From: Fibrobacter sp. UBA7003 | GTDB lineage: Bacteria > Fibrobacterota > Fibrobacteria > Fibrobacterales > Fibrobacteraceae | Length of the DNA: 64,000 nucleotides | Assembly: GCA_002449765.1 (NCBI GenBank) | Contig: DJXN01000007.1 | Span: 1-64,000 of the forward strand | Reading direction: 5' to 3' | Shown: in pieces, positions 51,646-59,973 of the stretch | How the letters are laid out: every line of letters begins with the position of its first letter | Numbering within the stretch: position 1 is the stretch's first letter | The notes under the pieces: model-generated | What the model was told of the DNA's origin: nothing | Database searches by the model: none | What the model saw: the letters and a program-made list of their open reading frames with translations, nothing else | Program-made: the position numbers and the translations under genes

Positions 51646-53942
51646 CATTCCTCCTCCCCGTCCTTGAAGCACAACGTCTGCACGCCCGGATAGAGATCGT
51701 TCGGACATTCGACGGTGCGGCCCAGCGGACCGGTATTGCCCTCGTAGCGTACCTCATAGCAGTAATGCGTTTCCGAATCCTTCGAAGCCGAAGTCCAGTA
51801 GATATCGTAGAGGTAGGTCGTCCCATCGTAGCGGACCTTCAGCGGACTGTCCTGGCTATAGCGCTCTTCCACCGGGAAGCTCTTCAGCAGATCTTCCGTC
51901 CACTCGGTCGTATCGGGCAGGTGGAAACCATCCGGGCAGAAGCCCGCCGCCTTCTCGAAATCCATGAACGAATCTTCGCCAACGCGCGTGAACCGCACGC
52001 CGAAAGCGGGGAGCACGCCATCCGAATGCATATACTGCGCGACAAAGCTATCGAAACTTGCGCTCTTTCCGGGGAAGGACTCGACTGCTATGGAATCGGT
52101 CCCCTTCTTGCCGGAAAGGTACGGAACCTTGTTCCTGAAAATCGCCCCGTATTCCTTGCCGCCGATATCCGCCTCGACATTGACGACACCGAAGAGCTTG
52201 TACCAGGGACGCATCCTCTTGACGGTATACGTAAAATCCCCATGCCGGGCGACGATGGTGGAAGAATCCACGAATACTCCCCCGTCAAGAATGCCTATCC
52301 CGTAATTATTCCGTTCATCGAGCTCCATGTAGTCCCATTCAGGCGCCTCATCGCTGCATGCAGAGTAGGCGTTCGACGAATAGTAATTGCTTATCGCCTC
52401 GTTCCAGTAAATGGTCGTTCCTACAGGGCCATTCTTGCATTCGTCCTTGTGTTCCCGGCTGAACGCGTAAACGATGGACTTGGTGAAAGTCATTTCCCTC
52501 CACGCATAGCGCGCACCGTCATGGACACAGGTCCAGTAGCGGCCGTTGACTTCTTCCTTGCGCCCGCTTGTAGAATCGACGCAGAACAAGCCGTTCCTCT
52601 GGACAGCGGGAATGGTGTCCGCGGCCAGTTCGTACCAGAACGTGCCGACATATTCGCCGTCGCGATAATACCCGTGGCACCTGTAAACCTTGTCACCGTA
52701 TTGCGCTATGTTTCCCAGAACGCACCGCTGCAAATCCTTGACCGGAGGAACGACGAACTCGTCCGGAATGCGGATCCACATAAATCCACCGTCACATCTA
52801 AAATATTCCCCGTCGCGGATCATGATATCGCCCTCTTCCCCGTAGTCTTCGTAATAGGCGGGCGACATGATGGGAACCCATTCCTTGCCCTTGCACATGT
52901 AGTACTTTCCCGTATCGAGCATCACCTTCTGCTGTTCGCGGTTGATGGTACACTCCCCGAACTTTTCGGCGGCGGTCACTTCGTGCAAGGAATCCTTCGC
53001 CGTTGTATCGGGAACATCGACGGTATCGCGCGGGGCCACCGTATCCGCCGTGCAAGTCATGGTATCGCCTACAATATGTCGCGCCATGTCATAGCGAAGC
53101 AGTGTCCAGTCGATATCCTTCTTCAGTTCGTTGCGGACGGTCGTGTCGCACTGCGATTGCCCGAGCCTGTAATGCTCAATTAGCTTGTCCGAAATCTTCT
53201 TCCGGGAAAGGACCTCGTCCCATTTTTTCTCGCCGCCGACCGCCTTGGAGAGCTTCTTGAAATTCTTGTAGAAAGTCGTGTCCTTCATAAAGAACAGGCT
53301 GTAGAGATATGCGAAGGTTTCGAGCGTGTCGTATCCGTAGGGAGCGTTCCCGATACCGTATTTGAATTCCGTCTCCGGGTCGAGCAAATCGTGAATCGCC
53401 TGGTGCGTATGCTTCTGCGCAAGGTCAAACGACTCGCCCTCCTTCTGTATGAGGTTTTTCAGGTATTCGCTTTCGAGAAGTCGGTACAGGTTGATGTTTC
53501 TCGCGCTTTTGTCAGAAAGCTTCGCGATGGAGCGGAACTGCATCTCGGTCGTGTCCTTCGAATCGCGGAATCTGCAGGTGAGGTCGAATTCCACATACGG
53601 TTCCGTGAAGAACATCTCCTTTACCTTGTAGGTAAAGGAAATCCTGTTCCGCTCGATTCGTGCCGTGACCGATTCCTGTTTTTCCAGGTCCTTGTCCAGG
53701 GAGCCGATTTCGAGCTTTACCGGTTCCAGGAAGGATGCCAGGTTGAATCCCCCCTCGATCGAGCGGAGGGTATCGACAGCGACTTTTTCGACTGCGCCGG
53801 AATCTGCTTCCTTGAGGCCGAATTCCCTGTCGCAATTCCTGTAATCGTCCGCATAGTACGTGTCGGTAGTGCATGCGGCCATCATGGCCATGCATATAAG
53901 CAACAGGATCGCTATGGAATATGGAGCCCGGAACATCTTCAT
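51645..53942 (-). CDS. FISUMP-type lipoprotein with about five two-cysteine repeats
   Basis: 765 aa; lipobox MMAAC. The N-terminal domain (about 25-270) resembles that of the next gene downstream in layout. It includes the helical KNLIQKEGESFDLAQ region that matches RKANREIRSLLDYD in that paralogue. Tandem cysteine units follow (YYMCKGKEW, YFRCDGGFMW, VYRCHGYY, YWTCVHDG). A FISUMP-like C-terminus ends it (FCPDGFHLPDTTEWTEDL, YWTSASKDSETHYCYE). It overlaps the following gene by one base and the preceding one by four. It ends in acidic residues (DGEEE). Surface function unknown. Confidence 0.85.
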   Translation of the reverse strand: MKMFRAPYSIAILLLICMAMMAACTTDTYYADDYRNCDREFGLKEADSGAVEKVAVDTLRSIEGGFNLASFLEPVKLEIGSLDKDLEKQESVTARIERNRISFTYKVKEMFFTEPYVEFDLTCRFRDSKDTTEMQFRSIAKLSDKSARNINLYRLLESEYLKNLIQKEGESFDLAQKHTHQAIHDLLDPETEFKYGIGNAPYGYDTLETFAYLYSLFFMKDTTFYKNFKKLSKAVGGEKKWDEVLSRKKISDKLIEHYRLGQSQCDTTVRNELKKDIDWTLLRYDMARHIVGDTMTCTADTVAPRDTVDVPDTTAKDSLHEVTAAEKFGECTINREQQKVMLDTGKYYMCKGKEWVPIMSPAYYEDYGEEGDIMIRDGEYFRCDGGFMWIRIPDEFVVPPVKDLQRCVLGNIAQYGDKVYRCHGYYRDGEYVGTFWYELAADTIPAVQRNGLFCVDSTSGRKEEVNGRYWTCVHDGARYAWREMTFTKSIVYAFSREHKDECKNGPVGTTIYWNEAISNYYSSNAYSACSDEAPEWDYMELDERNNYGIGILDGGVFVDSSTIVARHGDFTYTVKRMRPWYKLFGVVNVEADIGGKEYGAIFRNKVPYLSGKKGTDSIAVESFPGKSASFDSFVAQYMHSDGVLPAFGVRFTRVGEDSFMDFEKAAGFCPDGFHLPDTTEWTEDLLKSFPVEERYSQDSPLKVRYDGTTYLYDIYWTSASKDSETHYCYEVRYEGNTGPLGRTVECPNDLYPGVQTLCFKDGEEE

Positions 53943-55237
53943 GGTTCCTCGCTGTATTCGACCTTGACAATCGTATCCGGAATACCTTCAGGATAGTATT
54001 TGTTTATGGCCGCGGTATCGTTCATCCAGGCGTATCCTGTCTTTTCTTCCGTGTAGCCCATGCTGGCGTATGTCGAATCGATATACAGGTAGGAACTGCA
54101 GATGTAGGGCGTGCCCCTGAATTCGCAGATGCTTTGCTGGTCCCACCTGTAGCATTCCTTGTATATGGACTTGAGCACGGTGTTCATGTCATTGACTTCT
54201 TGCCAGCCGTTCCCGCTGCAAAGGTAGAATGTCGAATCCTTTTCGATGAGGGTTTCCTTGCCGTTAATGCAGTACCCGTATTTTCGTTCGTCGGGGGTGA
54301 TGCGCCGCCAGTAGGGAATCTTGGGGTTCATGATATTGTTGCCTGTATAGTCGCATACGAGCACGCTGTCATAGAATTCGCTCCGGCGGTTCGCAACGGC
54401 AATCGTGTCCCCGCTCCGTTCGATGGAGCAGGATTCAATTCCGAGTGCGTTTTCGCGGAAATTTATTATAGGGGAATTGTAACCGTTGGTTAGAAGCTCC
54501 ATGCCACGGGCGTCAATCCATCCGCCCTTGTCGTAGTAGCGCATCAAGGCGTCGGCGGCGCGCACGCGGAAAAGCGTATCGCCCCATTCCCCCCTGTCGA
54601 TGGCGTCTTCGAGCTCGTGGAAATCGCTGTAGAATATGGAATCCGAAATGAAGTAGCGGCAGTAGACATAGGGCAGCAAATACTCGGGGCTGTTTGTGAA
54701 ATACCCGCTTTCGAAGTTGTAATTCTCGATACCGAAAAAATCGTCGATACCTGCGTAGGCGAGCGCAGTCGCGGAATCGAGAGACAGGGAATCCGACAGC
54801 ATCAGGCGCCTTATGGGTTTCGCGGCCAGCGCCGTATAAATATTGAGCGCCGGCGCATATTCGTCGACCGACGCAAACCGCGAGAACAACAGTTTCGCCT
54901 TTTTGCCGTGGATGGAAGCGGAGGTATGCAAGGTTATCTTGACATAGGGAACCGGAGTCGTCTTCGGCAGCCTCAGCGGCTCCGTTTGGTACGATTCGTA
55001 ATACAGCATGGTGCTGGGAATCATCGGGTATGTCCGGATTTCGGTCAAGGACGAATCCAGCAGGGTCAAGGTTACCGAATCATGATGGATTTGCTTATCG
55101 AAGGATACCATGGCACTGAACGTCAGCCATTTATTTTGCGTTCCCTCGCTATCCGGGTCGATAGAACTGATATCGTCCGAACAGGCGACAGACAGCGCAA
55201 GGGCGAGGCACCCGATTATGCATCCTAACCATTTCAT
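53939..55237 (-). CDS. Cysteine-repeat lipoprotein, first gene of the operon
   Basis: 432 aa; lipobox SVAC followed by SDDISS. The N-terminal domain (about 30-250) is of the same design as the two paralogues downstream (YSDFHELEDAIDRGEW compares with YKNFKKLSKAVGGEK). About three cysteine units follow (LVCDYTGN, GYCINGKE .. FYLCSGNGWQ, YICSSYLY), but no FISUMP domain. It overlaps the next gene by four bases. It is transcribed from a promoter whose -10 box lies 8 bases before the ATG, and no ribosome site is seen. Likely a shorter member of the same surface-protein family. Confidence 0.8.
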   Translation of the reverse strand: MKWLGCIIGCLALALSVACSDDISSIDPDSEGTQNKWLTFSAMVSFDKQIHHDSVTLTLLDSSLTEIRTYPMIPSTMLYYESYQTEPLRLPKTTPVPYVKITLHTSASIHGKKAKLLFSRFASVDEYAPALNIYTALAAKPIRRLMLSDSLSLDSATALAYAGIDDFFGIENYNFESGYFTNSPEYLLPYVYCRYFISDSIFYSDFHELEDAIDRGEWGDTLFRVRAADALMRYYDKGGWIDARGMELLTNGYNSPIINFRENALGIESCSIERSGDTIAVANRRSEFYDSVLVCDYTGNNIMNPKIPYWRRITPDERKYGYCINGKETLIEKDSTFYLCSGNGWQEVNDMNTVLKSIYKECYRWDQQSICEFRGTPYICSSYLYIDSTYASMGYTEEKTGYAWMNDTAAINKYYPEGIPDTIVKVEYSEEP

Positions 55238-55245
55238 TTACTCAA

Positions 55246-55274
55246 AATATAGATTCAGGGGACATTTTCCGCAA
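55246..55274 (-). promoter_or_regulatory. Promoter of the cysteine-repeat lipoprotein operon
   Basis: On the minus strand, TTGCGG (55269-55274) and TATATT (55246-55251) are separated by 17 bases. The ATG at 55237 lies 8 bases after the -10 box, so the mRNA is probably leaderless or nearly so. Confidence 0.55.
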
Positions 55275-55405
55275 TAACGTTCCTCAGCAGTTTTTGCACT
55301 TTATCGGTTTTTGGAGGGTAAAATGGGCAAAAAAATACCCCTCCTTTATTTTTTTATGTATTTTTCAAAGTAAATACAAGTAGAGATTTACCCGAGAGGT
55401 TCCAT

Positions 55406-56488
55406 ATGAAACTGTCCTACCTTGCAGCAACCGCATGTCTCGCGCTTTCCCTGTCGGCCTGCGGCGACGATTCGCCGAGCGCCCCGACCACAAGTTCCGA
55501 CAGCAACCAGCCCCAGAGTTCCACCGCCGCGGAAACATCCTCCACCAGCCCGGATAGCCAGATCGGCTCTTCCGACTCCGCGACGCAGAGCCCGACGGAG
55601 AGCAGTTCGTCGGTCGCACTGCAGCCCGAATCCTCCGCAGCTACCCCCGTCGATCCCTATGCCGTAGGGACGGACGTCGATGAACCTTCTTACAAGACGA
55701 CCTGCACCGTGAAGCCCCTCGAAGACGGCAAGGGCGACGCCGTCTACTGCGACACAACCTACGCGGGCCCCATCTTCTACGATACCGACGAGAGCGCCTA
55801 CGACCCGACCGCCGCCGATTTCGGTTCCACCTTCGTCAGCATCAACAAAGTTTTCGCCTCCCTGAAAGCCGACGACAAGGTCGTGTTCGTGTTGCGCCAT
55901 GCCGACAGGCAAGCAAGTTCCGGACGCACCTCCCACCTGACCGACGTAGGCATTTACCAGGCCCGTAGCGTAGGCGAAAAGATTGCATCCGCCGAAGGCG
56001 CCTACTACGCCCACTCCGAATACGTCCGCACGCGCGAAACCCTCGAGAACATCGCCGTCGGCCGCGGAGAAACCGAATTTGTCCACGACGCCTACCCCAT
56101 CCTCAACGGCAGCTGGTACATCAAGGACAACGCGAAGTACGACGAATACAAGTCCCAGGGCACCGACATGAACTACATGGTGACCACGGGCTGGGCATAC
56201 AACGGCGAATATGCCGACGCCTTCTACGACCTGGACGAACGTACCAAGCAGTTTGTCGACGACTTCCTGGTGGGCGTCATCTCGAAGAAAAGCCGCATCA
56301 GCGTCGTGTGCTCGCATGACCAGTTCCTCGTCCCGCTCGTGATCTCCATCTCCAACAGGAAAATCGGGCTCCGCTATTTCGAAGACCGCCATTGGATCAA
56401 CTACCTCGCCGGCATCGCCGTGGTCATCGGCGCCGACGGCAAGCAGACCCTCGTGCCCGTCAAGGGACTCAATAGCGGCACCAACTAA
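55406..56488 (+). CDS. Histidine-phosphatase-superfamily lipoprotein
   Basis: 360 aa. Lipobox LSAC (Cys19) is followed by GDDSPSAP and a Ser/Thr/Pro-rich linker to about residue 82. The phosphatase domain (about 120-355) has VLRHADR with the phospho-accepting His165; canonical enzymes have RHG, here RHA. SEYVRTRET follows, and the second conserved His is in VVCSHDQF. The fold is that of phosphoglycerate-mutase-like phosphatases. Being surface or periplasmic, it may release phosphate from an external substrate such as phytate or sugar phosphates; that is inference. GAGAGG precedes the ATG. Confidence 0.85.
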   Translation: MKLSYLAATACLALSLSACGDDSPSAPTTSSDSNQPQSSTAAETSSTSPDSQIGSSDSATQSPTESSSSVALQPESSAATPVDPYAVGTDVDEPSYKTTCTVKPLEDGKGDAVYCDTTYAGPIFYDTDESAYDPTAADFGSTFVSINKVFASLKADDKVVFVLRHADRQASSGRTSHLTDVGIYQARSVGEKIASAEGAYYAHSEYVRTRETLENIAVGRGETEFVHDAYPILNGSWYIKDNAKYDEYKSQGTDMNYMVTTGWAYNGEYADAFYDLDERTKQFVDDFLVGVISKKSRISVVCSHDQFLVPLVISISNRKIGLRYFEDRHWINYLAGIAVVIGADGKQTLVPVKGLNSGTN

Positions 56489-56494
56489 GTCTCC

Positions 56495-56966
56495 ATGAAA
56501 TTTTTCCGGGCCATATCCGCGTTAGCGGCGCTCCTGCTGGCCGGATGCGCCACCATCGGGAACCAGACCTGGATGGTCGACAATGCGGATTCCCCTACGG
56601 AAGGTAAACTGGGACGGAGCCCAGAAGGCATGCCCGGAAGGGTTCCACCTGCCATCGCTCAAGGAATGGGCGGAACTCGAGGAGGGCCGCAAAACCAACA
56701 CCAGGGATTACCAGCACCTGTGCGTCGGCAAAAACTATAGCGGAGGCTTCTGCTACGCCCCGGCAAGTTCCGAATTCCTAAAAAGCGCAAAAAACATGCG
56801 GGAAATCACACTTCCGCACCCCGAAAATTATTCATTGCTTACGGAGTTGGCCTTTTGGAGGTCAACTTTGTATTTTATGCCCATGAATTCCCACGAGCTT
56901 CACATCGTAAGGCAGATTGTGCTGTTAACCGCCGTGGCCGTCACCCTCGGCTTCCTCTACGGCTAA
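56495..56966 (+). pseudogene. Frameshifted FISUMP lipoprotein
   Basis: The first frame (from 56495) gives a lipoprotein signal (LAALLLAGC) and NQTWMVDNADSPTEG, a typical FISUMP opening. After about 56605 that frame becomes low-complexity. The adjacent +1 frame continues the domain (KVNWDGAQKACPEGFHLPSL, then KEWAEL and CVGKNYSGGFCYAP) and runs on to 56966. One base gained or two lost in the region GAAGGTAAAC would explain it. It overlaps the end of the convergent gene at 56925. It is either a recent pseudogene or a sequence error. Confidence 0.65.
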
Positions 56967-57974
56967 TTCCATAGAGCCGCCCGCGCGACTCAGGTAATCC
57001 AGGAAGAGCCTCTGGGCCGGCTGGTCGTACATGACCACGTCGTAGATTTCACCATTGTATGCCGTCCTCGATTCCACGAGGAGCCCCGCCACGGAGCCCT
57101 TCTCGGTCGGGAGGAACGCGGGTTTCCCATCGCCGTTGTTCTTGAATTCAAGGTAGCCTTCCGACACATACCAGTCACGGATCGTCTTGTAGTATATCTT
57201 CGCGATGTCCCCTTCCGGTTCCAGGAGCGCATTGAGGCGCCGCGCAATCTCGCTCACGGGAACGGCGGTCTCGTCGGCGGGATATTTCGCGAGCTGTTCA
57301 CCATCCAGATGGAACTTCTGCTTTTCCCTGCGGGCGGGGCGTTCCTTCACGGGAGCATCCCCCGTACGGGCGATGCGTTCGTTCGCGATAGCGACACACT
57401 TCTGGATATTGTCGAGGATAAACTGCTGCGCGCGCTGCCAGCACTGCGTGTAGATGTTGTGGTGTCCGCGGAGTTCGGATTCACCCTTCTCGAAGCCGTA
57501 GCTTTCGCCGAGGGCCGTCGGCAGGTTCGCTTCCTTGCCGTTTTCCGTCTCCTGGCGCGAAAGGATTCCCTCGTGCACCAGGAAGTTCGCCACGTCGGCA
57601 TAGGCAAGCGTATTCATGCCCTTCGGCAGCAGTTCGTTCACGTTACGCACCACGCGCGAGATAGAAACAGGGTAGTCGAAAAAACGGTAATGCGAAAGCA
57701 TCTCGGAATCGATGGCGAGTTCCTTCAGCGAAGGCATCTGCTTTTGCGCACGCGGTACCTGCTGCTTGCGCGGAAGCTCCTGCACCGGGGCCACCTCGTC
57801 GTGGTTCAGGCGCTGCTGCAACAGGGAGGCGACGTAGGCAAGGCACTTACAGATGCGCTCCTGGCGGCAGGAATCTCCTTCGGGCAATATCTCGTCCGTC
57901 AGCGGATTCACTCCGCAAGAAAGTTTCCGCAGATACATTTCAGCACGCTCGATAATCGCATTTTCCGATGCCAT
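56925..57974 (-). CDS. Hypothetical protein with a duplicated winged-helix-like domain
   Basis: 349 aa from the ATG at 57974 (GAGGAG upstream). Soluble, with no signal peptide. Two segments look homologous. One at about 100-165 has VSISRVVRNVNELLPKGM, a VANFLVHEGIL helix and a beta-hairpin. One at about 235-300 has VPVSEIARRLNALLEPEG, an IRDWYVSEGYLE helix and a hairpin ending FLPTEKG. The first also ends ANLPTALG. This is consistent with an internal duplication of a winged-helix-like module, perhaps DNA-binding. Between them lies a basic helix (ERPARREKQKFH). The family is unknown to me. Confidence 0.7.
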   Translation of the reverse strand: MASENAIIERAEMYLRKLSCGVNPLTDEILPEGDSCRQERICKCLAYVASLLQQRLNHDEVAPVQELPRKQQVPRAQKQMPSLKELAIDSEMLSHYRFFDYPVSISRVVRNVNELLPKGMNTLAYADVANFLVHEGILSRQETENGKEANLPTALGESYGFEKGESELRGHHNIYTQCWQRAQQFILDNIQKCVAIANERIARTGDAPVKERPARREKQKFHLDGEQLAKYPADETAVPVSEIARRLNALLEPEGDIAKIYYKTIRDWYVSEGYLEFKNNGDGKPAFLPTEKGSVAGLLVESRTAYNGEIYDVVMYDQPAQRLFLDYLSRAGGSMELAVEEAEGDGHGG

Positions 57975-58078
57975 AGTCCTACTCCTCAAAGGTCATAAAA
58001 AATCCGGAGACAAAGATAGAAAATCCGTCCCAAAAAAGCCCCGCGCCCGCCTTCCAGCAATGGAGCGTGTCGAGCACG

Positions 58079-58435
58079 TCACTCAGCAGGCGGCATGATT
58101 TCTTCTGGCAAGTCGTAAGCCGAATCAACATTGTCGTCTTTAAACCCGTTAAACATCCACTTGAAAAAGCCTACCGTCCCGCCCAATACGGCGCCCACAA
58201 CAAAACCGCCGGCAGCGGCAGCAATTCCCCAAAAGGCAAGCTCACCCCATTCTGAATCCGAACCAGTTTCTTCCGCCACGGCCCCGCCCACGCACAAGGC
58301 GACAAGGCCCGGACCCGCCAAAGCAGCACCAGTATTCACCCCATAACGAATCATGGGGTTCGGGTTCCTGCTCATGGCGCAACCCACGAGGCTCAAGGCA
58401 AGCAATACACAAACAACAGCTTTCAACACTCTCAT
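58079..58435 (-). CDS. Small lipoprotein with Gly/Ala-rich membrane segments
   Basis: 118 aa from the ATG at 58435; an upstream TTG start is rejected because it is the -35 box. Lipobox SLVGC. The mature protein contains Gly/Ala-rich hydrophobic stretches (VNTGAALAGPGLVALCVGG and WGIAAAAGGFVVGAVLGG), like glycine-zipper outer-membrane lipoproteins. It ends with an acidic tail (DLPEEIMPPAE). Single gene. Function unknown. Confidence 0.7.
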   Translation of the reverse strand: MRVLKAVVCVLLALSLVGCAMSRNPNPMIRYGVNTGAALAGPGLVALCVGGAVAEETGSDSEWGELAFWGIAAAAGGFVVGAVLGGTVGFFKWMFNGFKDDNVDSAYDLPEEIMPPAE

Positions 58436-58442
58436 GTTCCGT

Positions 58443-58471
58443 AATATAAAGTCAAAGAATCCATTTGCCAA
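58443..58471 (-). promoter_or_regulatory. Promoter of the small lipoprotein gene, probably leaderless
   Basis: TTGGCA (58466-58471) and TATATT (58443-58448) on the minus strand, spaced by 17 bases, with the ATG at 58435 lying 7 bases after the -10 box. Confidence 0.65.
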
Positions 58472-58569
58472 TAACTTAATTTACAATTAGTGATAATCCA
58501 GCAAAAAACAAGGATAGAATACAGAAAAGCCCCGCGCACGCACGGGACTTTATCCAGAATTTTTCAGGT

Positions 58570-59949
58570 TTACGGAATTTCGCAACCGGCGCTCGGATTT
58601 ACCCAGCCCTCTTCCGGGGGAGCCTCGCCCGCCTTCCAGCAATGGAGTGTGTCAAGCACGTCGCCTTTCTTGAAAGTGGACCAGTCCTCAACCTTCCTGT
58701 AGTTGTTTTCCAAAGAAGTGTTGTATCGGGTCATGTAATGGTCGATCAAGTACTGCGGGCATTCAACTTCCTCGATGTAGTAGGTCGGATTGTCCGCAGC
58801 CATGTACCAGTCAGCAAACCAGTGGCAACCGCGCAACAGGTTCGGGAGGCCGGCGTCAGCGAAAGCAGCGTCGCACATGTCCTTCACGCACGTCTGGTAA
58901 CATTCCAGGGAGCCCTCGGTGCCGCAGTTCGTGTTTTTCTGGCATTCCGTAAGGAACCCGCCAAAGCCCGCGCCCCAGTTAAAGCCGGCACCCTTGTTCA
59001 CCTGGGTAGAGAGAGCGTCAAAGGCGCCCACGCCACCGCCCGGGACCATCAAGTCGAACTGGCCCGCAGGCAACTTGGCGTCACCGCCCGCCACATCGTT
59101 ACCGATATTGGAGGCCATCACCACCAGGTGTTTTCCCTTGAGCGCCTTATGGGTCGCCTTGGGCGGGTTATTCTCGAACTCATCCTTAAAGTGGCCGTCG
59201 TACTGCAAGTGATAGCACTTGCCGCACTTGCTGTCGGCAGTGCCCGCCACGTATGCATAGGAAAGAGTATCGTTCACGGCAATCGGCGCCATGTCGGTGC
59301 AGGTGAACACGCCCTTTTCCTTTTCTTCGCCGCAGGCGCTGCGCGTGCCTTCGTAACTGCGCCAAGCCTTTGACACGTTACCCACGGTAAAGGTAGGGAC
59401 TTCGACATCGTGAATGTTGCAGTTGCGCGCAGTGGCAAATTCGGCAAGGTACGCCTCGTCAGAAGAAGTATCGGCACGAGTCTTGTCGCTCGAACTTTCC
59501 TTAAGCCAGGAACAGTGCGGCTTGCAGGCGTCCCAGTAGCGGGTATTCCAGCCGCGTTTTGCCGTAGCGCTGATGTCCTTAGTGTATTCGGCCGGAGGAG
59601 GGCCGTAAGATTCTAGAGTCGGGAAACCGTTCGCGTCAAGTTCCGGTTCCGTATTTGCGGAACTGCTGGAACCTTCAGGAGCCACTCCGGCACTGGAACC
59701 CGGAATAACCGCACCGCTCGATAGCGGATTATCCGGATTCGCGGACGAACCAGGATTCTCCATACCGCTCGAGCCGAAATTCACGGAGCCACTGGAATTC
59801 GGGCCGACAACCGCGCTGGATGTCGGGTCGATTACCGCGCTCGAGAAGCCGGGCTGCTGATTATCCGGAGACGACGGATCGTCTCCGCAAGCGCAAACCA
59901 TGGCGACCGCACCGGCCGCAACTATCGACTTGAACAGTTTACGTTTCAT
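58570..59949 (-). CDS. GH45 endoglucanase lipoprotein, copy 1
   Basis: 459 aa. The lipobox region VAMVCAC is followed by GDDPSS. A Ser/Pro/Gly-rich linker of repeated 'SSAV.PGSS' units (about 30-102) leads to the GH45 domain (about 115-450). The family motif is NTRYWDACKPHC with catalytic Asp140. The second catalytic Asp is Asp299 in GQFDLMVPGGGVG. Most GH45 enzymes have DCC at the first site; here the first cysteine is Ala. Many other cysteines suggest disulfides. AGAGGT precedes the ATG. It lies 24 bases after its paralogue, so the two form an operon. It cleaves beta-1,4-glucan at the cell surface. Confidence 0.92.
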   Translation of the reverse strand: MKRKLFKSIVAAGAVAMVCACGDDPSSPDNQQPGFSSAVIDPTSSAVVGPNSSGSVNFGSSGMENPGSSANPDNPLSSGAVIPGSSAGVAPEGSSSSANTEPELDANGFPTLESYGPPPAEYTKDISATAKRGWNTRYWDACKPHCSWLKESSSDKTRADTSSDEAYLAEFATARNCNIHDVEVPTFTVGNVSKAWRSYEGTRSACGEEKEKGVFTCTDMAPIAVNDTLSYAYVAGTADSKCGKCYHLQYDGHFKDEFENNPPKATHKALKGKHLVVMASNIGNDVAGGDAKLPAGQFDLMVPGGGVGAFDALSTQVNKGAGFNWGAGFGGFLTECQKNTNCGTEGSLECYQTCVKDMCDAAFADAGLPNLLRGCHWFADWYMAADNPTYYIEEVECPQYLIDHYMTRYNTSLENNYRKVEDWSTFKKGDVLDTLHCWKAGEAPPEEGWVNPSAGCEIP

Positions 59950-59973
59950 AGCACCTCTTTACGGAGCGAAGGA

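Noticed and set aside
58436..58471. TTG start adding 12 residues to the small lipoprotein at 58435
   Set aside because: That TTG belongs to a TTGGCA -35 box correctly spaced from TATATT; the added residues precede a complete signal peptide.
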